A stretch of 64,000 nt of DNA. Source: Apibacter adventoris (lineage in GTDB: Bacteria; Bacteroidota; Bacteroidia; Flavobacteriales; Weeksellaceae). The notes below the pieces were generated by a model that did not search any database, was not told the DNA's origin, and was given only the letters and a program-made list of their open reading frames with translations. The stretch covers positions 87,895 to 151,894 of the forward strand of contig NZ_PSZM01000043.1 of assembly GCF_002964975.1 (NCBI RefSeq), read 5' to 3'. The position numbers and the translations under genes are program-made. Every line of letters starts with the position of its first letter. The stretch's first letter is position 1. Below are positions 1-9,256 of this stretch, piece after piece.

Positions 1-2690
1 CCAAGTTTGATATTCCTGAAGAATTTAAAGATCCTCAAGATCAAATCGATGGAGGTAAAAGAGGTGAAAATGCTTATTTAGCTTATTTAACTTGGGAAGG
101 TGCTAAAAAAAGATATGGAAATAATCTACCTGTGGAAACCAAAGATCGTTTGGAATTTGAACTTGAAACTATCGCAAAAACAGGATATCCCGGATATTTT
201 CTTATCGTACAGGATTTTACTTCCCAAGCCCGAAAAATGGGTGTATCCGTGGGTCCCGGAAGAGGATCTGCCGCAGGTTCTGCTGTTGCCTATTGTATAG
301 GAATCACAAATATAGACCCTATTAAATATGATTTACTGTTTGAACGTTTTCTTAATCCCGATCGGGTTTCTCTTCCCGATATAGATATAGACTTTGACGA
401 CCGGGGACGTGAAAAAATTATACAGTGGGTAGTAGATAAATATGGAGAAAATCAGGTAGCCCAGATTATTACATATGGTACGCTGGCAGGGCGATCTGCC
501 ATACGGGATGCCGGGAGGGTTCTTGAATTACCTTTAAGTGATACCGATCGTTTATCAAAGAATCTACCCCCTAGCCTAAACCTTACCAAACTAAAAAATA
601 AGTCTGAAAATGATCTGATTAAAGATTTTGGTAAAGAAGAGGTAGAACCGGTACTTCAACTCAAACATAAATTTGAAGCGGATGATCTTGAAGGAAAAGT
701 TATACAGAATGCCTATCAGTTAGAAGGAAGTTTGCGTAATACCGGAGTACATGCCTGTGGTGTAATAATTACACCTGAAGATATAACCAATTTAATTCCG
801 GTTGCCGTGGCTAAAGATTCATCATTACTCGTATCTCAGTTTGATAACTCTGTAGTGGAAAGTGCCGGATTATTAAAAATGGACTTTCTAGGACTTCGTA
901 CTCTTACAATTATTAGCGATACTATTGAAATTATCAGAAAACGTACAGGAGAAACTTTAAATCCTGATGAATTTCCTCTGGATGATGAAAAAACCTATGA
1001 CATATTTAAAAACGGAAATACCGTAGGAATATTCCAGTACGAATCCCCTGGAATGCAAAAACATCTTAAAGCTCTTCAACCTGATAAGTTTGAAGATCTT
1101 ATTGCAATGAATGCTTTATATCGTCCAGGACCGCTTCAATACATTCCCAATTTTATTAACCGTAAACACGGAAAAGAAGAAATTACTTATGACTTGGAAG
1201 ATATGGAAGAATACCTTGCTGATACATATGGAATTACCGTATATCAAGAGCAGGTGATGCTTCTCTCTCAAAAGTTAGCCGGATTCAGTAAAGGAGATGC
1301 GGATGTGCTGAGAAAAGCTATGGGAAAAAAACAAATTGAAGTTCTTAATAAAATGGAGGCTCGATTTCTGGAAGGAGCTATTGAGCGAGGACATCCTGAA
1401 GATAAACTTAAAAAAATATGGGAAGACTGGAAAGCTTTTGCCCAATATGCCTTCAATAAATCTCATTCAACCTGTTATGCTTTTATTGCGTTTCAAACTG
1501 CTTATCTCAAAGCTCATTACCCTGCTGAATTTATGGCGGCACTACTCAGTAACAACTTAAATAACCTTAGTACGCTTACTTTCTTTATGGAAGAATGTAA
1601 AAATATGGGACTTGAAGTATTAGGTCCTGATGTGAATGAAAGTGACTATGAATTTACCGTAAATGAAAAGGGGGCTATTCGTTTTGGAATGGGAGCTATT
1701 AAAGGAATTGGTGAAAATGCTGTAGAAGCGGTGGTTCATGAAAGACAAAACAAAGGTAAGTACAGTAATTTATTTGAATTTTTTGAAAGGACAGATTTAA
1801 AAAATATAAATAAAAAAGTATTAGAAAATTTAGTATTAGCCGGTGCTTTTGATGAATTAGCCAATAATAATAGAGCCCAATTTTTTATTGAAGAAAATGG
1901 CTCTAGTACTATAGAGAAACTGGTCAAATACGGAATTGCATATCAGGACAATAAAAATTCTGCTCAAAATTCTTTATTTGGAGATTTGGGAGATGAAGGT
2001 TTTGATGTAATGAAACCTGTAATACCCACTACAGAAGAGTGGAGTACAATGCATAAATTGAGTAAAGAAAAGGAAGTAGTAGGAATTTATATTTCCGCTC
2101 ACCCTATGGATAACTATAAATATGAGATTGCCTTAATAAAGCCCAAAGATATAGCCGAAATTAACGAACACAAAGAAAATTATATTAATAAAGAAGTTTA
2201 TATTGCTGGAATGATCACCCGTTTTGAGCATCGGGAAATTAATGATGGAAGAACAAGAGTTGCCTTTTTTGATGTGGAAGATAAAACAGGAACTATCTCA
2301 TTGAAACTTAAAAAAAACTATCTGGATTTACAAAAATATCTGATTCCTAATTTATTCGTATTAATTAAAATAACCGTGGGAATGATTCGGGATAATGGTT
2401 TTGTCTACATCAATGTCCTAAATATGGAAGAACTTAGTGAAGTAATTAGTAAACATGCTAAAAAACTAACCATTAAAATAAACTTAGAGGATCTGGATGA
2501 AAATACATTAACAACACTAAACAAGGTATGTGATGAAAATTCAGGTTCAAAAGATATTCATTTTGAGATTATTGACAAAAAAAATAATATGTTTCTGGAA
2601 TCTGCGTCTATGAATAAACGTGTGAATATTACTAAAGAAATTCTGGATGTAATTAAAGATGAATTATTTTTAGATTTTAAACTCAATTAA
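1..2690 (+). CDS. dnaE: DNA polymerase III alpha subunit, 3' part (partial)
   Basis: Replicative DNA polymerase III catalytic (alpha) subunit, family C. The reading frame is open from the left edge (first full codon at base 3), so the N-terminal PHP domain and part of the palm lie outside the window; about 895 residues are present. The motif PDIDIDFDDRGREK at about 375-416 carries the catalytic aspartates. Further on are typical DnaE stretches such as MDFLGLRTLT, ALYRPGPLQYIPNFI and YGITVYQEQVM. An OB-fold (EVYIAGMITRFEH...) lies at about 2190-2400, followed by a divergent C-terminal tail. A GTG at 132 is only an internal codon. No neighbour on the same strand follows for 420 bases, so it is probably the end of its transcript. 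Confidence 0.97.
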   Translation, partial: KFDIPEEFKDPQDQIDGGKRGENAYLAYLTWEGAKKRYGNNLPVETKDRLEFELETIAKTGYPGYFLIVQDFTSQARKMGVSVGPGRGSAAGSAVAYCIGITNIDPIKYDLLFERFLNPDRVSLPDIDIDFDDRGREKIIQWVVDKYGENQVAQIITYGTLAGRSAIRDAGRVLELPLSDTDRLSKNLPPSLNLTKLKNKSENDLIKDFGKEEVEPVLQLKHKFEADDLEGKVIQNAYQLEGSLRNTGVHACGVIITPEDITNLIPVAVAKDSSLLVSQFDNSVVESAGLLKMDFLGLRTLTIISDTIEIIRKRTGETLNPDEFPLDDEKTYDIFKNGNTVGIFQYESPGMQKHLKALQPDKFEDLIAMNALYRPGPLQYIPNFINRKHGKEEITYDLEDMEEYLADTYGITVYQEQVMLLSQKLAGFSKGDADVLRKAMGKKQIEVLNKMEARFLEGAIERGHPEDKLKKIWEDWKAFAQYAFNKSHSTCYAFIAFQTAYLKAHYPAEFMAALLSNNLNNLSTLTFFMEECKNMGLEVLGPDVNESDYEFTVNEKGAIRFGMGAIKGIGENAVEAVVHERQNKGKYSNLFEFFERTDLKNINKKVLENLVLAGAFDELANNNRAQFFIEENGSSTIEKLVKYGIAYQDNKNSAQNSLFGDLGDEGFDVMKPVIPTTEEWSTMHKLSKEKEVVGIYISAHPMDNYKYEIALIKPKDIAEINEHKENYINKEVYIAGMITRFEHREINDGRTRVAFFDVEDKTGTISLKLKKNYLDLQKYLIPNLFVLIKITVGMIRDNGFVYINVLNMEELSEVISKHAKKLTIKINLEDLDENTLTTLNKVCDENSGSKDIHFEIIDKKNNMFLESASMNKRVNITKEILDVIKDELFLDFKLN

Positions 2691-3110
2691 TATATTATCT
2701 TTTTATGATTATATGTATATTAAATAATTAGTTTTTTTTTATAATTTACCAAAAAAAATTATAAGTATAAATCTAGCATGTATTTTTATACCATTTTGAA
2801 TATTATTGCTTTTATGGAAAAATCCTATATAATTCTAACAAACATAGGATAAAGTAATAAAATTTTCCTCTTGTTAAATTTAATTAATCAAAATTACTAA
2901 TAATTATAACAATTCATTTTTAAATATAAAATAAATTATATTAATTTATAATTAAAAATAGCTGATTGTTTATTTTATTAAAAAACAAAATATAAATTAA
3001 ACAACCAATCAAGTCTTATATAATTAAAATCATTTGTTTTCTCTCATTAATTATAAGTATATTTACAAGGAAATATTTATATTATTTCACATATAAATAA
3101 ATGATCCTTT
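2691..3110. other. AT-rich intergenic region with no gene
   Basis: I see no convincing reading frame or RNA gene in these 420 bases. They contain two small inverted repeats: TTATAATTT at 2739-2747 with AAATTATAA at 2756-2764, and ATCCTAT at 2822-2828 with ATAGGAT at 2844-2850. Neither is followed by a clear T run, so I do not call a terminator. Confidence 0.5.
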
Positions 3111-4391
3111 ATGACTAAAATATGTTCTTTTTTCCCGGAATTCAAATCTGTTATTAAGCTCATAATTCCTAATTCAAAAGCAGAATATTTTTTATTATTC
3201 CTTTTTATTATTCTTTATTACCCCTTAGGAATATACTTAAGTTTAAATACTGATATAATTGATGAAAAATATGTTTTTGACCTTTATTTTAGTTTTGATA
3301 ATGCTGTAAACATGTATTATGGAGTAAGAGGGCAGGAAACCCATCCATTAAGTTATACTTTTTATCTGCCTATACGAGCCATTTATTTAACTCTGGATTA
3401 CTTTTCTTATAATAGTAAAATATTTACTCTTTTTGTAACTTTTCTCTGCTCTGCATTAATTTCTTATTCTAATCTTTTTGTTTTTAAATACCTGAAAAAT
3501 ATAATTAAATTAAATGTTAAATATTGTTACAGTATTACACTATTTTATGCTTTTTTCAGCGGCAACATAATTCTTTCTTTTACACCTGATTCTTTTACTT
3601 TTACTTTATTTTTATTATCTATGAACGCTTATATTGCTTCTTATTTAATTACTAAAAATAAAATTCTTAGTTATGGATATTATTTAGTTTCAGGAGTATT
3701 AATTGGAGGACAGACAATTACAAACCTTTCTAAAGTTCTTATTCCTGTCTTGTTTGAAAAAAAACTAGTAAAGAAAAATTTATCTTATTTTTTAAAAAAA
3801 ATATCACTACTATCTTTAATTTTTTTAATCATACTTATACTCATTCCATATAAATTTAATTTATATTCTTTTATTGCCAACAATGTAGTTCGCCAAAGAG
3901 TTTTTAAAGTAAAAGATTTTTCAATTTTTGATTCTTTTATTTCTTATTTCTTTGGTGGAAACATGCTTCTTCCTTCTTTAAAAATTGACAATAGCCCTTG
4001 GAAATGGATAACCCATCAGGGTATTTATCTTAATTTTTATAATTCAACATACCAATATATTTTTGTTTTTTCTGTTTTAGGACTTATTTTATGGTCCATA
4101 AATAAAAACATAAAAAACAAATTATTATGGATTTTATTGTTGAGCTGGGGTATTGATATTTTCTTATTAATTGTTTTCAAACTTAGTCTAAATGAAAGTT
4201 TTATTTATGGAGGTCATTTTATATTTGTTATTCCGTTAATAATCGGTTGGTTATTTTATAAATTAAAAAATAGTTTTCAAAAAATACTTAATTATATTCT
4301 TATATTATATATTTTAATATTAATTTTTAATAATGGATGTAGAATATATCAGTTTATTCAATTAGCAGAATATATATGTCCTAATCCATAA
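3111..4391 (+). CDS. polytopic membrane protein, DUF6080-like, copy 1
   Basis: A 426-residue integral membrane protein with about ten hydrophobic segments and many Phe, Ile, Leu and Tyr residues. After a short cytoplasmic start (MTKICSFFPEFKS) comes a first membrane span, then a loop with DLYFSFDN and an ETHPLSY motif. This layout resembles the DUF6080 family of Bacteroidota as I remember it, and an acidic first outer loop is also seen in GT-C glycosyltransferases. Substrate and function are unknown. The next gene (4654-5931) is a close paralogue over its whole length, and both are preceded by a nearly identical leader (AAGTATAAATAAA, then the start), so this is a tandem duplication. No functional partner gene is adjacent. 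Confidence 0.75.
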   Translation: MTKICSFFPEFKSVIKLIIPNSKAEYFLLFLFIILYYPLGIYLSLNTDIIDEKYVFDLYFSFDNAVNMYYGVRGQETHPLSYTFYLPIRAIYLTLDYFSYNSKIFTLFVTFLCSALISYSNLFVFKYLKNIIKLNVKYCYSITLFYAFFSGNIILSFTPDSFTFTLFLLSMNAYIASYLITKNKILSYGYYLVSGVLIGGQTITNLSKVLIPVLFEKKLVKKNLSYFLKKISLLSLIFLIILILIPYKFNLYSFIANNVVRQRVFKVKDFSIFDSFISYFFGGNMLLPSLKIDNSPWKWITHQGIYLNFYNSTYQYIFVFSVLGLILWSINKNIKNKLLWILLLSWGIDIFLLIVFKLSLNESFIYGGHFIFVIPLIIGWLFYKLKNSFQKILNYILILYILILIFNNGCRIYQFIQLAEYICPNP

Positions 4392-4653
4392 TTACTATAT
4401 TATTGGCTTGAAAAAATTGATTTAATATTTTACATGAATTTTACTAATAAATTATTAATTACTTTTAATATATTTATCCCAAAAAATAAAAACACAACTT
4501 TAATATCTAATTTTAATTCAATATTATATATAATTAATTTTCTCCATATAGAATCTCAACGATTATTACCAATTATTAAAGTACATGCTTTTTCATATAA
4601 TATGTATATTTACTTTCAATTATTTTATTTTAAGTATAAATAAACGATCATTT

Positions 4654-5931
4654 ATGTCTAAATTAAGTTCATTTTTCTCAGAATTCAAATATATTTTTAA
4701 GCTTTTAAATCCTAATTCAAAAGCTGAAATTTTATTATTTTTATTTTTTATTATTCTTTATTATCCCCTTGGAATATACCTAAGTTTAGATACTTGTATA
4801 ATAGATAAAAAAGATTTTTATGATCTTTATTTTAGTTTTGATAATAATGCCTTCATGTTTGCTGGATCTCATGACTATGAGACTCATCCTTTGAGTTTCG
4901 TATTCTTTTTACCTATGCGCTTTATTTATTTGACATTAGATTTCTTTTCTTTTAATCATAAAATATATATCCTTTTTAGTACTTTTTTTTGTTCTTTATT
5001 TGTTTCTTATTCCAATTTATTCGTATTTAAATATCTAAAAAATATAATTAAATTAAATGTTAAATATTGTTATAGCATTATATTATTTTATGCTTTTTTT
5101 AGTGGTAACATAATCCTATCTTTTACTGCTGATTCTTTTACTTTTAGTTTATTTTTATTATCTATGAATATTTATATAGCTTCATATTTCATTGCGAATA
5201 AAAAAATTCTTAGTTATGGATATTATATAATTATAGGAACTTTTATCGGAGGTCAGACTATTACAAACCTACCTAAAGCAATTGAACCTATATTGTTTGA
5301 AAAAAAATTTACTCATAAAAATTATCCTTATTTTATAAAAAAAACATGTTTAATTACTTTTATTTTATCTTTAATTATACTTATTCCTTTTAAATTTAAT
5401 TTATATTTTTTTATACTCCAAAATATAGATAGGAAAAATGTATTTAAAATGGAAAATTTTTCAATTTTTGATTCTTTTACTTCCTATTTCTTTGGAGGAA
5501 ACATGCTTCTTCCTTCATTAAAAATTGATAATAGTCCATGGAAATGGATTCCCAATCAGGGTATTTATCTTAATTTTTATGATTCGATATTTCAATATCT
5601 TTTTGTTTTTTCTGTTTTAGGACTTATTTTGTACGCTATATTCAAAAACTTTAAAAACAAATTATTTTGGATTTTATTGCTAAGCTGGGGAATTGATATT
5701 TTCATATTAATTGTTTTTAAACTCAATCTTTCTGACAGTTTTATGTATGGGGGACATTTTATATTTGTTATTCCGTTACTAATCGGTTGGTTATTTTATA
5801 AATTAAAAAATAGTTTTCAAAAAATACTTAATTATTTTCTTATATTATTGATTTTAATATTAATTATCAATAATGGATTCAGAATATTTCAGTTTATTCA
5901 ATTAGTAGAAAATTTATGTTCAAATCTTTAG
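4654..5931 (+). CDS. polytopic membrane protein, DUF6080-like, copy 2
   Basis: A 425-residue paralogue of the preceding gene. I chose the ATG at 4654 rather than one 69 bases upstream because MSKLSSFFSEFK then aligns with MTKICSFFPEFK of copy 1, and the same short leader precedes both. The loop DLYFSFDN is kept, ETHPLSY becomes ETHPLSF, and the block SYFFGGNMLLPSLKIDNSPWKWI is shared, as is nearly the whole C-terminal third. The differences are spread through the first two thirds. The 262-base gap between the copies holds only AT-rich DNA. Function unknown; a GT-C-like membrane transferase is possible but not shown. The pair stands alone between two long gene-free stretches. Confidence 0.75.
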   Translation: MSKLSSFFSEFKYIFKLLNPNSKAEILLFLFFIILYYPLGIYLSLDTCIIDKKDFYDLYFSFDNNAFMFAGSHDYETHPLSFVFFLPMRFIYLTLDFFSFNHKIYILFSTFFCSLFVSYSNLFVFKYLKNIIKLNVKYCYSIILFYAFFSGNIILSFTADSFTFSLFLLSMNIYIASYFIANKKILSYGYYIIIGTFIGGQTITNLPKAIEPILFEKKFTHKNYPYFIKKTCLITFILSLIILIPFKFNLYFFILQNIDRKNVFKMENFSIFDSFTSYFFGGNMLLPSLKIDNSPWKWIPNQGIYLNFYDSIFQYLFVFSVLGLILYAIFKNFKNKLFWILLLSWGIDIFILIVFKLNLSDSFMYGGHFIFVIPLLIGWLFYKLKNSFQKILNYFLILLILILIINNGFRIFQFIQLVENLCSNL

Positions 5932-6461
5932 TTTTAATATTTATTATTTTTATTGTGCATTATAATATTAATTTATTTTTAATAAAATATCAACTGAATT
6001 ATTAATTAATAATATTTTTTTTTTATCAATAGCTTCCTAAAAATAAAATAAAAAAAATTAAAATCTACGTTGTTTTATTTTATCTTTAAATGCTCTATTA
6101 TTAAGCATTATAATAAATCTCTATCAATAAAAAGTTATATCTACAAAAATTTACTTTTTTAAATATTCTCCTTTAAACATTTTTAAGATATTCTTTAATA
6201 ATAAAATATCACAATTCCTACAAAGTAAAACTTATAATCATAATATTTTGTCTATAACAATAGTATTTATAAGTGAATATTCATATTTAGAGTTATGTAA
6301 TAAGAGTTTTCCTAAAATAAACAATTTAATACATATTAATTATAAATTTAAATCCACTAAATGGTCTCAAAATATTATAATCTTATATTTAATAAATGAT
6401 ATCACAACTAAGGCTCTAAATATGATTTATATTTTAATTAATGTAAATTAAATATAATTTT
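5932..6461. other. AT-rich intergenic region between convergent genes
   Basis: These 530 bases separate two convergent genes. An all-AT hairpin (AATATTA at 5998-6004, TAATATT at 6010-6016) followed by eight T bases could end the upstream membrane-protein transcript. A 67-codon frame starting with TTG at 6248 has no recognisable content, and I treat it as chance. Confidence 0.5.
5998..6024 (+). terminator. weak intrinsic terminator candidate
   Basis: A seven-pair AT-only stem (5998-6004 with 6010-6016) is followed by a T run, 67 bases after the stop of the second duplicated membrane protein. Such stems are common by chance in DNA this AT-rich. Confidence 0.3.
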
Positions 6462-7508
6462 TTATAATCTATGTATTTTTGACAATTTAAAATAAAACGA
6501 CCTTATAGCCATAATTATTATTGCTGAAAAACCTCCTATTGCTGTAGCTATTATTCTATCAAAAGCTATTTCTAGTTCTGGTTTCCCCGTAAATGAAAAC
6601 ATCAAAACTGCAGAAATAGTTATAAAAGTAGTTAATATTGCATAGGTTTGATTAGAAAATACATAACATAAATATAAAGAAACAATGATTTCAGCAGTCA
6701 TAACATATTTTGAAGAATTTAATAAGACTAAACCTGTTGCTATAACAATACCTATAAAAGTTCCTAATAATCTATTTTTTGCTCGTTTAAAAGTATCCAT
6801 AAAATCAGGTTTTAAAATAACTAAAGCTGTCATAGTCGCCCAATAATAATATTGAATTTTAAAAAAATAAATAAATATAAAACATATAAATATAGTTAAT
6901 GCTGCATATACAGCAGCTGCATGAAAACGTATTTTTTTATCTATATCCTCATATATATTTTTCAAAATTTTAGCCATATTTTTAGGTTGAATTATATTCC
7001 TATGAAACGAAAACTTTCTTAATAGAAAAATAATACAAGCACATTGAAATAAACCTCCTACCATGATTAAACAACACCTAAGTACTGCTGAGTATAAATT
7101 TCCGGCATAATAACCCGCTACAAAATAAGCAATTGCCCATTGTAATAATATCCACCAAGCATTTTGATCAATTAACCCTACCAATGAACATAAACAAGCA
7201 AAAAACATACTTCCAATAACATATATTATATAATAATTTCCGGATATAGAACCCAATCCTGCACATAAACTCATACCAATAACAGCAATAATCATAGGGG
7301 CAAAAGGATATCTTAATATTTTTTTATTTGCACCATATCCTGCTGTTACAGCTCCACTTGCTGCTATACTGGCATATATAATATTATTACATATAAATCC
7401 AACTATATAAATGATTAATATACCTGGTAAAGAATACAAAGCAATTAATAGATCTTTTTTAGTCTCTTCTTTTAATGAAAATTTATTTATAATATTTCCG
7501 AATTTCAT
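6462..7508 (-). CDS. FUSC family inner membrane protein
   Basis: A 348-residue membrane protein of the fusaric-acid-resistance-like (FUSC/YccS) group. It has two blocks of membrane spans: residues about 15-165 with glycine-rich helices, and about 200-340. Between them is a charged linker (KNIYEDIDKKIRFH). The second block carries the family-typical stretch ALVILKPDFMDTFKRAKNRLLGTFIG. Members are thought to export aromatic acids or other hydrophobic compounds, but the substrate here cannot be told. It is shorter than classical YccS and lacks the large cytoplasmic domain. It is transcribed alone; the next gene to its right is divergent. Confidence 0.85.
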   Translation of the reverse strand: MKFGNIINKFSLKEETKKDLLIALYSLPGILIIYIVGFICNNIIYASIAASGAVTAGYGANKKILRYPFAPMIIAVIGMSLCAGLGSISGNYYIIYVIGSMFFACLCSLVGLIDQNAWWILLQWAIAYFVAGYYAGNLYSAVLRCCLIMVGGLFQCACIIFLLRKFSFHRNIIQPKNMAKILKNIYEDIDKKIRFHAAAVYAALTIFICFIFIYFFKIQYYYWATMTALVILKPDFMDTFKRAKNRLLGTFIGIVIATGLVLLNSSKYVMTAEIIVSLYLCYVFSNQTYAILTTFITISAVLMFSFTGKPELEIAFDRIIATAIGGFSAIIIMAIRSFYFKLSKIHRL

Positions 7509-7621
7509 AAAAGCTAATATTTTATATTAACATTTACATGTACATTTAAACATACAAACACAAAAGTAATAATTACAAGCATATTTTATCCCTTTTTTAT
7601 ATTAAATTAAATTTGGATAAA

Positions 7622-7629
7622 TATATTTG
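7622..7629 (+). promoter_or_regulatory. -7 box (TATATTTG) for ogt
   Basis: TATATTTG matches the Bacteroidota TAnnTTTG element and lies 26 bases before the ATG at 7656. No good -33 element is visible. Confidence 0.45.
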
Positions 7630-7655
7630 GACAGAATTTTGTATAGACTTAAGTT

Positions 7656-8180
7656 ATGGAAAATATAGAAATACAATATTATAAGACTACTTTAGGAGAA
7701 CTAATTATTGGTAGTTTTAATGATAAATTATGCTTATGTGATTGGAAATACCGAAAAGGTAGAGATTCTGTAGACCATAGAATTAAAAATTTTCTTAAAG
7801 CCAATTATTTGGAGCAATCTTCTCCTGTAATTGAAAAAACTATTTTTCAACTGGAAGAATATATAAATAAAAAAAGGGAAAGTTTTAGTATTCCATTAAT
7901 TCTTTGTGGTTCGGAATTTCAAAAATCTGTCTGGAAAGAATTAGCTCATATACCTTATGGTAAAACTTATACTTATCTTCAACTTTCCAAAAACTTAAAA
8001 AATATTAAAGCTATCCGTGCAATAGCATCTGCTAATGGGGCAAATGCTATATCAATAATTATTCCTTGCCATCGGATTATTGGTAGCAATGGTGATCTAG
8101 TGGGTTATGCAGGCGGATTGGCTACTAAAAGAAAATTATTACAAATTGAAAGTAGTTATTTTCAAGAATCTTTATTTTAA
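7656..8180 (+). CDS. ogt: methylated-DNA--[protein]-cysteine S-methyltransferase
   Basis: A suicide repair enzyme that removes alkyl groups from O6-alkylguanine and O4-alkylthymine in DNA. It has 174 residues, the normal size of the Ogt/MGMT family without an Ada domain. The acceptor cysteine is Cys138 in IIPCHRIIG. The upstream helix-turn-helix region (FQKSVWKELAHIPYGKTYTYLQLSK) and RAIASANGAN match the family, and the usual GGLATKRKLLQIE follows the active site. It is a monocistronic gene between divergent and convergent neighbours, with a -7 box 26 bases upstream of the ATG. Confidence 0.95.
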   Translation: MENIEIQYYKTTLGELIIGSFNDKLCLCDWKYRKGRDSVDHRIKNFLKANYLEQSSPVIEKTIFQLEEYINKKRESFSIPLILCGSEFQKSVWKELAHIPYGKTYTYLQLSKNLKNIKAIRAIASANGANAISIIIPCHRIIGSNGDLVGYAGGLATKRKLLQIESSYFQESLF

Positions 8181-8307
8181 TGAAAATTATGAGGTTTTTT
8201 ATACAAAATATTCTTTCTATTTAAATATGTATAAAACATCTCGAACTGTCATTTATCCATTTTAATCATAATATTCTTCTGTACACAAAATAAGTAAGTT
8301 TACTATT

Positions 8308-9186
8308 TTATATAGATAATTTTTTATTTTTTGTCTTCAGATATCCATTAATACATATAGCAATAATCATTACAGTGGTAGAAATATAAAATACAGAGCT
8401 CATAGCTTCTGTATCTTTCCATATAATAAATGCTATTAATATGGAGTATATAGGCTCCATATTGACAGAGAGCATAACGGTAAAAGGTGTTATATATTTC
8501 ATCAAATTCATGGTAGCTATCATAGGAAAACTTGTCAATAAACTTCCTAATACTAAAATCCATAAAATATCTATCCTTTCAATATTTGCAATAGCCATCC
8601 AATTTTTCTCAAAAAACATGAAAAAATTTAATATAACAAATCCTCCTAATAATTCATAAAACGTAATTACAGATGAAGCTCCTTTATTACTCATATATCC
8701 ATTAATTACGGAAAATAATGCGGAAAGAAAAGCACAGGTTATTCCCATAATTATTCCTTTCCAATATTTAACTTCTGTTTTAAATATTAACCCTATACAA
8801 ATGATAATAATAATGCTAAGAAGAATTTCTGTTATTTTCAATTTTCTCCTGAATATAATAGGTTCTAAAAAAGCTGCAAAGAGGGTTCCTGTAGATAAAG
8901 TTGCTGTAGCTATAGATATGTTTGATATTTTTATAGCCCCATAAAATAATATCCAATGAGTTCCAATTATGGTACCAGTTCCTAAAAGCTGTAACATAAG
9001 TCTTTTACTTATAAGTAAGCTTTCTTTAGTATAAAAACATATATAAATAAAAATAAAGAGTTCAGCAATTAATATTCTCCCCCATACTAAAGGCACGGCA
9101 TTTAAATTAATTAGCTTTCCTATTACCCCCGTAAAGCCCCATAAAAAAACTATTAATTGTAATTTAACCGTAGCTGAAAATCTCAT
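8308..9186 (-). CDS. EamA/DMT family transporter
   Basis: A drug/metabolite-transporter superfamily exporter with two EamA repeats and about ten membrane spans. The start FSATVKLQLIVFLWGFTGVIGKL and GTIIGTHWILFYGAIKISNISIATATLSTGTLFAA are typical. I place the start at the ATG at 9186 (292 residues) rather than 12 codons upstream, because a perfect TATATTTG promoter box lies at 9206-9213, inside the longer frame. The substrate is unknown. The gene is divergent from the TerC-like gene, leaving a 70-base shared promoter region. Confidence 0.88.
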   Translation of the reverse strand: MRFSATVKLQLIVFLWGFTGVIGKLINLNAVPLVWGRILIAELFIFIYICFYTKESLLISKRLMLQLLGTGTIIGTHWILFYGAIKISNISIATATLSTGTLFAAFLEPIIFRRKLKITEILLSIIIIICIGLIFKTEVKYWKGIIMGITCAFLSALFSVINGYMSNKGASSVITFYELLGGFVILNFFMFFEKNWMAIANIERIDILWILVLGSLLTSFPMIATMNLMKYITPFTVMLSVNMEPIYSILIAFIIWKDTEAMSSVFYISTTVMIIAICINGYLKTKNKKLSI

Positions 9187-9205
9187 TATTTTTCTAAAAT
9201 GCCGG

Positions 9206-9213
9206 CAAATATA
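9206..9213 (-). promoter_or_regulatory. -7 box (TATATTTG) for the EamA transporter
   Basis: Read on the minus strand this is TATATTTG, an exact TAnnTTTG match 19 bases before the ATG at 9186. It argues against the longer N-terminus. Confidence 0.5.
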
Positions 9214-9256
9214 ATAATCCATTTATTAAATTTGTTAAAAAAATATATAATATTTT

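Noticed and set aside
2739..2764. Terminator after dnaE
   Set aside because: The AT-only stem is followed by GTATAAATC rather than a T run on the plus strand.
4434..4643. 69-codon frame between the two duplicated membrane proteins
   Set aside because: It lies in the spacer and runs into the leader of copy 2. The composition is that of non-coding DNA, with no homology I can see.
6248..6451. 67-codon plus-strand frame between convergent genes
   Set aside because: It starts with TTG, is as AT-rich as the intergenic DNA around it and shows no domain or signal, so I treat it as chance.
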